A stretch of DNA of 50,466 nucleotides from Amnibacterium sp. (lineage in GTDB: Bacteria; Actinomycetota; Actinomycetes; Actinomycetales; Microbacteriaceae): contig NZ_JAODBE010000026.1 of NCBI RefSeq assembly GCF_025463795.1, positions 1 to 50,466 of the forward strand. The letters are read 5' to 3'. Under the pieces are notes generated by a model. The model had not been told where the DNA came from and ran no database searches. It worked only from the letters and a program-made list of their open reading frames with translations. Below are positions 34,863-42,970 of this stretch, piece by piece. Position 1 is the first letter of the stretch. The number at the start of each line of letters is the position of its first letter. The position numbers and the translations under genes were made by a program.

Positions 34863-35662
34863 GCCGCGAGCTCCGCCCGCACGTCCTCCGCGAGCACCCG
34901 CGTCATCGCGGCGCGCCAGTCCGCGGCGCCGTGCGCGTCCGTGAACCAGGTGCGGATGCCGTCCACCGCCGCGACGACGTGGTCCGGCCCGGGCGGCTCG
35001 GGGAAGCGCAGCACCTCGGGCCGCGCCGTGCCGCCGGTGATGCTGAGCACCGTGGTCCCGTCGGCGTCCCGCCGCCCCGCGACGACGGTCCCGGCCCGCC
35101 CGAGGGGCGAGAGCGCGATGCGCCGGAACGCGGTGCGGGCCGCCATCGCCCCGGCGGGAAGCTCGATGGACCGGAGGACCTCGCCGGCGGCCAGCGTCGT
35201 CGCCCGCTGCCCGAGCACGAAGCGCTCGACGGCCGATCGGCGCTCGCCGTCGTCCGGGGTCCAGATCACGAGCTCGGCGTCGAGGGCGGCGGTCACGCCG
35301 ATGAGCGCACCGGCGGCCAGCGCCGTGACGAGGTTGCCCCCGATCGTGGCGGTGTTCCAGACCTTGAACGACTGGAGGAGCGACTCGGCTCCCGCCCGGA
35401 AGAGGGCGGCCGCCGGCCGGCCGGCCGCGGGGATGCGCACGAGCTCGGCGACGGTGCAGGTCGCGGCGATCGAGAGCCCCCCGTCGTTCCGCGTGGTCCA
35501 GGCCGGCCAGCCGAGCTCCATGAGGTCGACGAGCCCGGTCAGGTGCGCCTGCGGCTCCGAGTACAGCCAGGTGCCGCCCGCGAGCGGCGCCTCGCCCGAC
35601 GAGAGGACCAGGTCGGAGCGATGCCGCGCGACCCGCACGCGGGCGAGGTTCGGCAGGTCCAT
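34859..35662 (-). CDS. FAD-binding subunit of xanthine dehydrogenase-family enzyme
   Basis: A 267-residue CoxM/XdhB-like flavoprotein subunit with the FAD loops [12 protein letters not shown] near residue 27 and [14 protein letters not shown] near residue 105, then the CO-dehydrogenase flavoprotein C-terminal domain ([19 protein letters not shown]). It passes electrons from the iron-sulfur clusters to NAD+ or O2. Its stop overlaps the start of the fused subunit by four bases. GAAGAT six bases before the ATG could be a leaderless -10 box. It is shorter than typical subunits (about 280-300). Confidence 0.87.
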   Translation of the reverse strand: MDLPNLARVRVARHRSDLVLSSGEAPLAGGTWLYSEPQAHLTGLVDLMELGWPAWTTRNDGGLSIAATCTVAELVRIPAAGRPAAALFRAGAESLLQSFKVWNTATIGGNLVTALAAGALIGVTAALDAELVIWTPDDGERRSAVERFVLGQRATTLAAGEVLRSIELPAGAMAARTAFRRIALSPLGRAGTVVAGRRDADGTTVLSITGGTARPEVLRFPEPPGPDHVVAAVDGIRTWFTDAHGAADWRAAMTRVLAEDVRAELAA

Positions 35663-35853
35663 CCCGCCATCTTCCCCGCCGCTCGGCCGGCACGCCGCTC
35701 CGCGGCGAGCCGGAACCGGCTTCGTGGGCCCAGCGCACCGCCGTTGTGCCTACGGACCAGGGAGGGATCGTCGCTGCCGATGCGCGGCGAACCGGGTGCA
35801 GCCCGTCCTCGTCGGGACCGGCGAGAATGCGCTGCGAGGGGGAGGAGGGCGGC

Positions 35854-36168
35854 ATGCGGGCGCAGTCCCTGGTCGCCGCGGCGGCGGTCGCCTACACCGC
35901 GAACATGGCGCTCGGCGTCGCGACGGCGACACGGATCCTCGACACGTCGCGGTTCCGCTGGGTGCATCACGCGCTCTACGTCGTCACGGCGTCCCTCACC
36001 GTCGTCGCGGTGGCCGGCACGATCGGCGGCCCGGCCGGCCGCCGTCTCGCTCCGGCCCTGCTGCCCCTCGCCGTCATCCCGTACGCCGGCACCCGCGGCG
36101 TCAGGCACCCCGCCGTCGCCGCATCCGCCGCCCCGTTCTACGCGCTCGCCGCGCTCGTCAGGAGCTGA
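35854..36168 (+). CDS. small membrane protein, unknown function
   Basis: A 104-residue protein behind a very strong ribosome site, GGAGGAGGG, at 35841-35849. Three hydrophobic segments (about residues 5-22, 37-58 and 64-100) suggest an integral membrane protein. I do not recognise the family. It ends 4 bases before the nitroreductase ATG, whose ribosome site AGGAG is inside this gene, so the two are translationally coupled and may work together. Confidence 0.65.
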   Translation: MRAQSLVAAAAVAYTANMALGVATATRILDTSRFRWVHHALYVVTASLTVVAVAGTIGGPAGRRLAPALLPLAVIPYAGTRGVRHPAVAASAAPFYALAALVRS

Positions 36169-36172
36169 CCCG

Positions 36173-36985
36173 ATGGACCTGCTCGACGCCATCCGCCGCC
36201 GCCGCACCACCAACGGGCCGCTGCTGCCCGACCCCGTGTCGGAGGAGCACCAGCGCCTGCTCATGGAGGTCGCGAGCCGCGCGCCGTCGCAGCTGAACAG
36301 CCAGCCGTGGCGGTTCGTGCTGGTGGAGCGCCGGGAGACGATCGACGCGATCGCCGACATCAGCGGCGCGAGCATGACCGAGGCGATGGGCAACGGCACG
36401 TTCTTCGAGCGCTACAAGCCGTACTTCCGGTTCAGCCGGGCGGAGATGGAGCGGCGGCGCGACGGGATGCTGTTCGACCGGCTGCCGGCGCCGCTCCGGC
36501 CGTTCACCGGCCAGGTCTTCACCTCGCGCGGGCAGAAGCTCATGAACGCGATGCGGGTGCCGCAGACACTCGGCGCGGAGAACCGGCGGCTCGTCGCCGG
36601 TTCTCCGCTGCTGCTGGCCGTGCTTCTCGACCGCTCGGAGTACCGGCCGGGCGAGCTCTCGTCGTTCTACTCCGTGTTCAGCATGGGTGCGGCGATGGAG
36701 AACGTGTGGCTCACCACCACGGAGCTCGGGATGGGCATCCAGTTCGTGTCCTTCCCGATGGAGGTGCCCGGGCAGTGGGCGCGCATCGAGGCGCTGCTGC
36801 ACGTGCCGGCCGACCTCGAGCTCATGGCCGTCTACCGGCTCGGCTACCTGCCCGAGCAGGACCGCCGGCCTGCGATCGACTGGACGAGCGCGGAGCGCAA
36901 GCGGCCCTCCCAGTACGTGTTCCGCGAGACCTGCGGGACGCCGCAGCAGGGCTGGGACGACGTCGCGGCGCCCGACCGGCGCTGA
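36173..36985 (+). CDS. nitroreductase-family FMN enzyme
   Basis: A 270-residue nitroreductase-fold protein. The N-terminal [13 protein letters not shown] and [16 protein letters not shown] bind FMN phosphate, and the C-terminal [10 protein letters not shown] segment, followed by the short beta extension [14 protein letters not shown], is typical. A longer central insert (residues 85-150) with [16 protein letters not shown] sets it apart from NfsB-type enzymes. Members reduce nitro groups, quinones or flavins with NAD(P)H. It follows the 104-residue membrane protein closely. Confidence 0.85.
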   Translation: MDLLDAIRRRRTTNGPLLPDPVSEEHQRLLMEVASRAPSQLNSQPWRFVLVERRETIDAIADISGASMTEAMGNGTFFERYKPYFRFSRAEMERRRDGMLFDRLPAPLRPFTGQVFTSRGQKLMNAMRVPQTLGAENRRLVAGSPLLLAVLLDRSEYRPGELSSFYSVFSMGAAMENVWLTTTELGMGIQFVSFPMEVPGQWARIEALLHVPADLELMAVYRLGYLPEQDRRPAIDWTSAERKRPSQYVFRETCGTPQQGWDDVAAPDRR

Positions 36986-37161
36986 GGCCGGTGCGCACTG
37001 CTCGTCGAGGATGCGCGTTCGCGCGTCGTCGCGCCCCGCGGGGCTGATCGTGCCGTTCGCCTCGAGCGTGCCCGCCGCAGCGTAGCCGGGGAGCGTCTCC
37101 TGGGCGAGGGGTCCGCACGAGCAGGGTCCGCGGACCCGCGCTCCGGGAGAATGGCCCGGCC

Positions 37162-37854
37162 ATGCGCATCACCTCCCTGAACCTCCAGGGCTTCGCCGAC
37201 TGGGAAGCCCGCATGCCGCGCGTCGTCGCCTACCTGCAGCAGGCGGCGCCCGACGTGATCCTGTTCCAGGAGGTGGTCTGGCTGCCCGAGATCTCGCCGG
37301 TGACGCAGGTCGATCTGCTCGGCCGGGCACTCGGCTTCCCCTACCGGCACGAGTCCGTGACCCGGCTGCAGCGCGGCCGGGTGGTCGAGGACTACCGCGA
37401 GGGCCTCGGCCTGCTCAGCCGGCATCCGGTGCCCGCCACCGAGGCGCTCGTGCTGCACCACGAGCAGGGCGACCCGCACCAGCGCATCGTGCAGCTCGCC
37501 GATGTGGACGTCGGCGGCGCGATCTGGCCCCTGATGAACGTGCACCTCTCGGTGCGCGACGACTTCGCGCTGCACAACCTGGAGGAGGTGCTGCGGATGC
37601 AGGAGTCGCGAGGGGAGCGCCGCATCCTCGGTGGCGACTTCAACGTCGACCACCTCGAACGGCACGCGGAGCTGTGGCGGGGCTGGGGCCGGCTCACCTC
37701 GGAGGGGCGCGACTACATGTCCCGGCCCCTCTCCCACGAGAACGACGACTACTTCCTCGTGCCCGACCGCTACGCGATCGAGTCCGTGCGGATCTCGGGC
37801 GACGACCTCTCCGACCACCGCGCCTTGACGGTCGATCTGCGGCCTGCCTCCTGA
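37162..37854 (+). CDS. endonuclease/exonuclease/phosphatase family protein
   Basis: A 230-residue EEP-fold metal hydrolase (DNase I/exonuclease III superfamily). Conserved sites are LNLQGF (Asn7), FQEV with metal ligand Glu37, NVHL, GGDFNVD and the terminal SDHRAL with the catalytic His219. Small stand-alone members cleave nucleic acid or phosphodiesters, including inositol and sphingolipid phosphates; the substrate cannot be told. GAGAAT nine bases before the ATG may be a -10 box of a leaderless transcript. Confidence 0.85.
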   Translation: MRITSLNLQGFADWEARMPRVVAYLQQAAPDVILFQEVVWLPEISPVTQVDLLGRALGFPYRHESVTRLQRGRVVEDYREGLGLLSRHPVPATEALVLHHEQGDPHQRIVQLADVDVGGAIWPLMNVHLSVRDDFALHNLEEVLRMQESRGERRILGGDFNVDHLERHAELWRGWGRLTSEGRDYMSRPLSHENDDYFLVPDRYAIESVRISGDDLSDHRALTVDLRPAS

Positions 37855-37900
37855 GCCCGTCGCGCAGCGGACGCCGGGGCACCGCTCAGACGATGCCGCG

Positions 37901-37906
37901 TAGCCT
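37901..37906 (+). promoter_or_regulatory. -10 box (TAGCCT) of a leaderless gene
   Basis: TAGCCT ends 6 bases before the ATG at 37913, exactly the arrangement seen before the MarR gene at 13194. No ribosome site is present, so initiation at a leaderless mRNA is likely. Confidence 0.4.
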
Positions 37907-37912
37907 TCCGGC

Positions 37913-38758
37913 ATGGCTACGACGACGGCGGTCCCCACGATCACGCTGAACAACGGGGTGGAGATCCCCCAGCTCGGCTTCGGTGTCTTCCAGATCGAGC
38001 CCGAGCAGACCCGCGAGGCCACCCTCGCGGCCCTCGAGGTCGGCTACCGCCACATCGACACGGCGGAGATGTACGGCAACGAGAAGGAGGTCGGTGAGGC
38101 GGTCCGCGAGTCCGGCATCGACCGTGGCGAGATCTTCGTCACCAGCAAGCTGAACAACGGCTTCCACGATCCGGAGGAGGCCGCCCGCGCCTTCCAGCAG
38201 TCGCTCGACGTGCTCGACATCGACTACATCGACCTCTTCCTCATGCACTGGCCGCTGCCCGGCGTCCTCGACTTCGTCGAGACGTGGAAGGCGATGGAGC
38301 GGATGTACGAGGGCGGCACGGTGCGCGCCATCGGCGTCTCGAACTTCAAGCAGCACCACCTGAATCGGCTCCTCGCGGAGACCACGGTCGTGCCGGCCGT
38401 CAACCAGATCGAGATCCACCCGTACCTCACGCAGGAGGACATGCGCGAGTACGACCGGGAGCACCAGATCGCGACCGAGGCCTGGTCGCCGATCGCGCAG
38501 GGCAACGTGCTGAAGGACCCGGTGCTCGTGCGGATCGCGAACCGGCTCGAGCGGTCGACCGCGCAGGTGACGCTCCGCTGGCATCTCCAGCGCGGCGACA
38601 TCGTCTTCCCGAAGTCCGTCACCCGCGCGCGCGTGCAGGAGAACTTCGAACTCTTCGACTTCGAGCTGAGCGACGCCGACATGGGCGACATCACGAGCCT
38701 GAACCGGGACGAGCGCACCGGGCCCGACCCGGACACGTTCAACTACATCCCGAGCTGA
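37913..38758 (+). CDS. aldo/keto reductase, 2,5-diketo-D-gluconate reductase type
   Basis: A 281-residue AKR5-like reductase with the tetrad Asp49 (HIDTAEMYGNE), Tyr54, Lys79 (VTSKLNN) and His112 (LMHWPLP), plus GVSNFKQHHL and the C-terminal cofactor segment FPKSVTRARVQENFELFDFELS. It reduces aldehydes or diketo sugars with NADPH. It appears monocistronic. Confidence 0.92.
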   Translation: MATTTAVPTITLNNGVEIPQLGFGVFQIEPEQTREATLAALEVGYRHIDTAEMYGNEKEVGEAVRESGIDRGEIFVTSKLNNGFHDPEEAARAFQQSLDVLDIDYIDLFLMHWPLPGVLDFVETWKAMERMYEGGTVRAIGVSNFKQHHLNRLLAETTVVPAVNQIEIHPYLTQEDMREYDREHQIATEAWSPIAQGNVLKDPVLVRIANRLERSTAQVTLRWHLQRGDIVFPKSVTRARVQENFELFDFELSDADMGDITSLNRDERTGPDPDTFNYIPS

Positions 38759-38844
38759 GCGCGCCGCGACGCACGCGTGCCGGGTTCCGACCCCGAACGG
38801 CCCGGATGAGGCCGGAAGGCGCAGGTCCGCGCTTGGATGGACGC

Positions 38845-39186
38845 ATGGTGTCGCTCGACGGGCGCGTGTTCGACATGGTCTCCTCCACCGCGAGCCGGGT
38901 CGATCCGGATGCGCCTACGCGTTTCGTCTACCACGAGGCCGACGGCGTGCTCTGGGGTGAGTACACCGGCGACACGGTGGCGACGGGCCGCTTCGTCGGC
39001 ACCCGCTCCGGATCGATCATCGCGGTGCGCTTCGTGCACGCACTGGTCTCCGGCGGCGAGCCGGTCGCCGGCGGAGCGAGCTCCCGCATCGAGCAGGACC
39101 ACGACGGCCGCCTGCGCCTCGTCGAGGACTTCGACGTCGACGGCGTCCCGCATCTCAGCGTCTGCGCGGAGGTCCACCCCTCCTAG
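38845..39186 (+). CDS. small conserved protein, lipocalin-like, unknown function
   Basis: A 113-residue protein beginning MVSLDGRVFDMVSSTASR and continuing with FVYHEADGVLWGEYTGD, GRFVGTRSGS and DGRLRLVEDFD, an alternating beta pattern. It resembles small actinobacterial proteins often listed as N-acetylglutamate synthase on weak grounds; nothing here supports that enzyme. An in-frame ATG at 38806 would add 13 residues; neither has a good ribosome site. It directly precedes the inverted repeat at 39186. Confidence 0.65.
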   Translation: MVSLDGRVFDMVSSTASRVDPDAPTRFVYHEADGVLWGEYTGDTVATGRFVGTRSGSIIAVRFVHALVSGGEPVAGGASSRIEQDHDGRLRLVEDFDVDGVPHLSVCAEVHPS

Positions 39187-39244
39187 ACGGTCGCCACTTC
39201 TTGCGGGAACGGGGTCGTTCTTCCCGCAGGATTTGGCAACCGTC
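39186..39244. repeat. 59-base imperfect inverted repeat
   Basis: Outer arms GACGGTCGCCA (39186-39196) and TGGCAACCGTC (39234-39244) differ at one place. Inside them TGCGGGAA (39202-39209) pairs perfectly with TTCCCGCA (39221-39228) around an 11-base loop. It follows the stop at 39186 and precedes the rplJ promoter. It could be a terminator or one copy of a dispersed intergenic repeat. Confidence 0.55.
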
Positions 39245-39275
39245 AGGATCGGACGGGGGGACGGTCCGCATCCGC

Positions 39276-39281
39276 TACACT
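39276..39281 (+). promoter_or_regulatory. -10 box (TACACT) of the rplJ-rplL operon
   Basis: TACACT is a good TAnnnT match, placed just ahead of the L10 leader so that the transcript would begin near 39288. The -35 position (around 39253) is G-rich and not consensus. Confidence 0.5.
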
Positions 39282-39287
39282 TGACGA

Positions 39288-39440
39288 CGCCGAAGACCGC
39301 CGGTCGTCGCTGCGCCCCCGGGTGCGGTGGCCGAAGGTCCGGACCCGTGAGGGTCCGGCGACCTGCGCAGGTGTCATGAGAAGGACGTCCGCTCTGCGGG
39401 CGGAACCGCCCCGTGCGCCTCGCGCCGGGGCTTTTTGTTT
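39288..39440 (+). ncRNA. ribosomal protein L10 leader RNA
   Basis: The untranslated leader of rplJ contains blocks seen in the actinobacterial L10 leader: GAAGACCGCCGGTCGTCG near 39291, a long GC stem around GGTCCGGACCCGTGAGGGTCC, CCTGCGCAGGTGT near 39362 and GAGAAGGA. In this family the L10(L12)4 complex binds the leader and represses its own operon. The boundaries are approximate. The 425 bases between 39187 and 39611 hold no gene; after this leader comes a further untranslated stretch with an RBS at the end. Confidence 0.75.
39408..39440 (+). terminator. attenuator hairpin with T-run in the rplJ leader
   Basis: GCCCCG (39408-39413) pairs with CGGGGC (39426-39431), with an inner GCGC/GCGC stem, and is followed by TTTTTGTTT. 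This is one of the few classic U-tract terminators in the window. Its position between the L10 leader and rplJ suggests attenuation coupled to L10 binding. Confidence 0.7.
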
Positions 39441-39611
39441 GCCCAGGAGGGGCCCGAGGCACCGAAGGACGACCGAACCCGAATCAGCCGAACGCTCCTG
39501 GTGAGCCGATTCCGGGAACGGGAGGCTCGGCCCCGCGCGGGGCGAGCCGGACCAGCCAACGACGCCGTCACACCGCTCGCGGTGTGACGACCATCAAGAC
39601 AGGAGGTGCAC

Positions 39612-40121
39612 ATGGCGACGAAGGAAGCCACTGTGGCCGAGCTGACCGACGGGTTCAAGAACTCGAACGCGGCTCTGCTCACCGAGTACCGCGGCCTGAC
39701 CGTGGCGCAGCTGAAGCAGCTGCGGTCGTCGATCCGTGAGCACGCCACGTTCGCCGTGGTGAAGAACACGCTCACGAAGATCGCGGCGAACAACGCGGGC
39801 ATCACCGCGTTCGACGCCGAGCTCGCGGGCCCGTCGGCCATCGCGTTCGTGCACGGCGACACGGTCGCCGTCGCGAAGGCGCTCCGCGACTTCAGCCGCA
39901 CGAACCCGCTGCTCGTCGTGAAGAGCGGCTACTTCGACGGTGCCCCGCTCAGCGCGGCCGAGGTCACGCGGCTCGCCGACCTCGAGTCCCGCGAGGTGCT
40001 GCTCGCCCGCGCGGCGGGCGGCTTCAAGGCGTCCCTCACCCGGGCCGCCTACGCGTTCAACGCGCCGCTGTCGAAGGCCGTCCGCACGGTCGACGCACTG
40101 CGGGAGAAGCAGGCGGCTTGA
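39612..40121 (+). CDS. rplJ: 50S ribosomal protein L10
   Basis: A 169-residue L10, the base of the ribosomal stalk that anchors L7/L12 dimers. Typical sequence runs from ATKEATVAELTDGFKNSNA through LLTEYRGLTVAQLKQLR and VVKNTLTKIAA to a C-terminal helix that binds L12 (ASLTRAAYAFNAPLSKAVRTVDALREKQ). ATG 39612 is preceded by AGGAGG at 39601-39606; a GTG at 39606 overlaps that ribosome site and is not used. The last codons and stop lie in a 37-bp tandem repeat. Confidence 0.97.
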   Translation: MATKEATVAELTDGFKNSNAALLTEYRGLTVAQLKQLRSSIREHATFAVVKNTLTKIAANNAGITAFDAELAGPSAIAFVHGDTVAVAKALRDFSRTNPLLVVKSGYFDGAPLSAAEVTRLADLESREVLLARAAGGFKASLTRAAYAFNAPLSKAVRTVDALREKQAA

Positions 40122-40189
40122 CCGACTGCTTCTGACGAGTTCAGCGCAGGCGGCTTGACCGACTGCTTCTGACGAGTTCAGCGCAGGCG
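40109..40189 (+). repeat. perfect 37-bp tandem repeat over the rplJ stop codon
   Basis: A 37-base unit (40109-40145) is repeated without change at 40146-40182, followed by 7 bases of a third copy (40183-40189). The first copy contains the last four sense codons and stop of rplJ. A second in-phase-looking GCGGCTTGA is thus left in the intergenic region. It is a recent duplication with no coding change. Confidence 0.95.
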
Positions 40190-40267
40190 CGCAATCCGCT
40201 CCCATCCGTCCGGCCGGATCCACCGCGCCGGGTAACCGACCCAGTCATCCATCCCTAGGAGGCACAT

Positions 40268-40654
40268 ATGGCCAAGCTCAGCACCGACGATCTCCTCGAC
40301 GCGTTCAAGGAGCTCTCCCTCATCGAACTGTCCGAGTTCGTCAAGAAGTTCGAGGAGACGTTCGACGTCACCGCCGCCGCGCCCGTCGCGGTGGCCGCTG
40401 CGGGTGGCGGCGCTGCCGCTCCCGCGGAAGAGGTCGAGGAGAAGGATTCCTTCGACGTCATCCTCGAGTCGGTCGGCGACAAGAAGATCCAGGTGATCAA
40501 GGAGGTCCGTGCGCTGACCTCCCTCGGCCTCGGCGAGGCGAAGGCGCTGGTCGACGGCGCCCCGAAGCCCGTCCTCGAGGGCGCGAACAAGGAGACCGCC
40601 GACAAGGCCAAGGCTCAGCTCGAGTCGGCCGGCGCGACCGTCACCCTGAAGTAA
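40268..40654 (+). CDS. rplL: 50S ribosomal protein L7/L12
   Basis: A 128-residue L7/L12 of usual length. It has the N-terminal dimerisation domain ([27 protein letters not shown]), the Ala-rich hinge (residues about 37-55) and the C-terminal domain with [20 protein letters not shown] and the [14 protein letters not shown] helix that recruits translation factors. AGGAGG at 40257-40262 precedes the ATG. It is followed by a strong terminator. Confidence 0.98.
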   Translation: MAKLSTDDLLDAFKELSLIELSEFVKKFEETFDVTAAAPVAVAAAGGGAAAPAEEVEEKDSFDVILESVGDKKIQVIKEVRALTSLGLGEAKALVDGAPKPVLEGANKETADKAKAQLESAGATVTLK

Positions 40655-40675
40655 GTCGTCGTCCGCGGACGAACA

Positions 40676-40710
40676 CGAAGGGCGCCACCCCGCTGGGGTG
40701 GCGCCCTTCG
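40676..40710. terminator. strong bidirectional terminator of rplJL and lacI-type gene
   Basis: A perfect 16-bp stem, CGAAGGGCGCCACCCC and its complement, around the loop GCT. It lies 22 bases after the rplL stop and 23 bases beyond the stop of the LacI-family gene on the minus strand. Confidence 0.9.
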
Positions 40711-40732
40711 GCGTCCGTCCCTGGTCGGGGCG

Positions 40733-41794
40733 TCAGGTGTGCTCGAGCACAGCCAGCGGTCGGTGCAGCGTCGCCGCGGGCTCGCCCTGCGGAAGCGGGG
40801 GAGCGGTCGTGCGGCGCAGTACGAGCGAGCACTCGGCTCGCACCGTCCGCGGGCGGGCGTGGATGCCCTGCAGCTCGTCGAGCACGATGCGGGCGGCCGT
40901 CGCGCCCTGCACCTGCGGATGCTGGCGCACGGTCGTCAGCCCGAAGGCGTCGCTCCAGGCGTGGTCATCGATGCCGATGACCGAGACGTCCTCGGGGACG
41001 CGCAGGCCGAGCTCACCGGCGGCGAGGAGGACCCCGAAGGCCATCTCGTCGGAACCGGCGAACACGGCCGTCGGCCGGTCGGGTCCGGACAGCAGCGCAC
41101 GGGCGGCGAGCTTCGCGGGCGGCATCTGGAACCCGGCCGAGATGAACCAGTCTTCTCGGACCGCGATCCCGTGGGTCTGCAGCGCCGCCCGCCAGGCGTC
41201 GCGACGCGCAAGGGCGACGGTGTAGTCCATCCCGTAGTCGTTCTCGCCCCCGATGTGGGCGATCCGGCTGTGGCCGAGGGAGACGAGGTGCTCCATCGCG
41301 AGCGCGGTGGCGACCGAGTCGTCGATGCCGACGCTGCGAAGCCCGCGGACGGGAGCGCCGACGACGATCGCCGGCATCTGCAGCGACCGCAGCTCCCGGC
41401 GCTCCTCCTTCGAGAAGTCGATGCCGAGCGCGATCACCGCGTCAGCGCGCTTGCGCAGCAGCGCGTTGTGGAAGAGCCGCTCGCGCTCCCCCGGCCCCGC
41501 CCCGAGGTTCACGAGGAAGGCGTCGTAGCCCTCACGCCGGAGCACGCTGTCGACACCCTCGACGACCTCCGTGTAGAACCAGCGGCCCATGTAGGGGATG
41601 ACGACGCCGACCGCGTGATGCCGCCCGCTGGAGAGCCCGGCCGCCGAGGGGGAGGGCACGTAGCCCAGTTCCGCCGCCGCGGCCTGCACGGCCTGGCGGG
41701 TGCGCGGCGACACGTTCGGCAGGCCTCGCAGGGCCCGGGAGACGGTCGCGGTGGACACCCCGGTGTACCGCGCGACGTCGTGGATGCTGGTCAC
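40733..41794 (-). CDS. LacI-family transcriptional repressor
   Basis: A 353-residue LacI/GalR regulator: an HTH at residues 2-25 (SIHDVARYTGVSTATVSRAL), the hinge PSPSAAGLSSGRHH, then a periplasmic-binding-like effector domain (VGVVIPYMGRWFYTEVVEG). It begins with GTG behind GGAGGTGG. It lies just downstream of the sugar transporter genes in the same direction, so it most likely responds to the transported sugar and represses the operon through the sites at 45497-45521. Confidence 0.92.
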   Translation of the reverse strand: MTSIHDVARYTGVSTATVSRALRGLPNVSPRTRQAVQAAAAELGYVPSPSAAGLSSGRHHAVGVVIPYMGRWFYTEVVEGVDSVLRREGYDAFLVNLGAGPGERERLFHNALLRKRADAVIALGIDFSKEERRELRSLQMPAIVVGAPVRGLRSVGIDDSVATALAMEHLVSLGHSRIAHIGGENDYGMDYTVALARRDAWRAALQTHGIAVREDWFISAGFQMPPAKLAARALLSGPDRPTAVFAGSDEMAFGVLLAAGELGLRVPEDVSVIGIDDHAWSDAFGLTTVRQHPQVQGATAARIVLDELQGIHARPRTVRAECSLVLRRTTAPPLPQGEPAATLHRPLAVLEHT

Positions 41795-41819
41795 GGTCCC
41801 ACCTCCACGACTGGATGCA

Positions 41820-42047
41820 TCAGGAGCCGTCGGGTCCCTCGGGGCGATTCAGCACGCTCCGACGGAGCAACCAGAGGCCGACTTCGAACAGGATCAGGAC
41901 GAGCGCGGTCAGCGCGGACACGAGCGCGTCCTTCTTGGTGATCTCGAGCCACAGGGTGATGCCGACGAAGGCGACGGCGAAGAACCCGATGAAGCCGAGA
42001 CCGAGGTCGAAGGTCTCCTTCAGGTCCCGCCGCCGCCTTCCGTCCAT
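41820..42047 (-). CDS. small membrane protein of the sugar transporter operon
   Basis: A 75-residue protein with an N-terminal basic segment (MDGRRRRDLKETF), two hydrophobic segments (about residues 17-34 and 42-62, LVSALTALVLILFEVGLWLL) and a charged tail. The ATG shares one base with the permease stop (TGATG), so it is translated with the transporter. I do not recognise the family; it could be an accessory subunit or stabiliser of the permease complex. Confidence 0.65.
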   Translation of the reverse strand: MDGRRRRDLKETFDLGLGFIGFFAVAFVGITLWLEITKKDALVSALTALVLILFEVGLWLLRRSVLNRPEGPDGS

Positions 42048-42970
42048 CAGCCCTTGACGCCGCCGGCGGTGAGACCGGCGACGATGCGCCGCTGGAAGAT
42101 CAGCACGAGGATGATCAGCGGCACGGTCACGACCACCCCGGCCGCCATGGTGGCCGTGTACGGCACCTGGTGGGGCTGGCTGCCCGTGAACTGCCCGATG
42201 ACCGTCGTCACCGTCTGCGTCTGGTTGCTGTGCAGCACCGAGGCGAGCAGGTACTCGTTCCAGCTGGCGATGAACGCGAGGATCGCGGTCGTGAACACCG
42301 CGGGCGCCGCCAGCGGGAGGATCACGATCCGGAAGGCCTGCGCCGCCGTGCAGCCGTCGATCCGAGCCGCCTCCTCGAGCTCCCACGGCATCTCGCGGAA
42401 GAACGAGTTCAGCGTGTACACCGTGAGCGGCAGCGCGCCGGAGATGTAGGGGATGATCAGCGCCTGGTACGTGCCCGCCCACCCGATGTCCGTGAACAGG
42501 CCGAACAGCGGGGTGAGCAGCGCGACGCCCGGGAACATCGAGGCGCCGAGCACGAAGCCCATGACGAACCCCTTGCCGGGGAACGTGAGCCGGGCGAGCG
42601 CATAGGCCGCGAAGACGCCGACCACGAGCGCGATGATCGTGACCGTCGTGCCGATGAAGAGGCTGTTCGCGAGGCCGAGGCCGAGCTGGTTGTTGGCCGG
42701 ATCGAACGCGGTGGCGAAGTTGTTCAACGTCACGTGATCGGGCAGCGGGTTCGCTTCGAACGTGTACCCGACGTCGCGGAACGCGGTGACGATCATCCAG
42801 TAGAACGGCAGCAGGCACCAGATCACGATCAGCGCCGCCTGGATGGCGGTGCGGGCGGCGGATCCGGCCGCCCGACGGCGCCGGGCCCGCGTCTTCGCGA
42901 GCGTCAGCTCGCTGAAGACCGGCCGTTCCGCGGTCGCGCTGGCGGGACCAGCGACAGAGGTCGAGCTCAT
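42047..42970 (-). CDS. carbohydrate ABC transporter permease, MalG/SugB type
   Basis: A 307-residue CUT1 permease with six membrane segments and the EAA motif in EEAARIDGCTAAQAFRIVILP near residues 200-220, the contact site for the ATPase. An N-terminal cytoplasmic extension of about 40 residues precedes helix 1. Its start overlaps the MalF-type gene stop by four bases. Confidence 0.92.
   Translation of the reverse strand: MSSTSVAGPASATAERPVFSELTLAKTRARRRRAAGSAARTAIQAALIVIWCLLPFYWMIVTAFRDVGYTFEANPLPDHVTLNNFATAFDPANNQLGLGLANSLFIGTTVTIIALVVGVFAAYALARLTFPGKGFVMGFVLGASMFPGVALLTPLFGLFTDIGWAGTYQALIIPYISGALPLTVYTLNSFFREMPWELEEAARIDGCTAAQAFRIVILPLAAPAVFTTAILAFIASWNEYLLASVLHSNQTQTVTTVIGQFTGSQPHQVPYTATMAAGVVVTVPLIILVLIFQRRIVAGLTAGGVKG

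Noticed and set aside
32181-35662. Form I carbon monoxide dehydrogenase
   Set aside because: The active-site loop reads AFRGYG and not the AYRCSFR motif of form I CO dehydrogenase, and the FeS and Mo subunits are fused.
32166-36296. 1,376-codon plus-strand open frame opposite the molybdo-hydroxylase
   Set aside because: Fully antisense to a clear FeS-Mo-FAD gene set, composition is His/Arg-rich and no domain is visible.
38845-39186. N-acetylglutamate synthase
   Set aside because: Similar small proteins carry that name, but there is no GNAT or amino acid kinase motif in 113 residues.
40109-40189. CRISPR-like direct repeat
   Set aside because: The two 37-base units are directly adjacent with no spacers and contain the rplJ stop; this is a tandem duplication. 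No cas genes are present.
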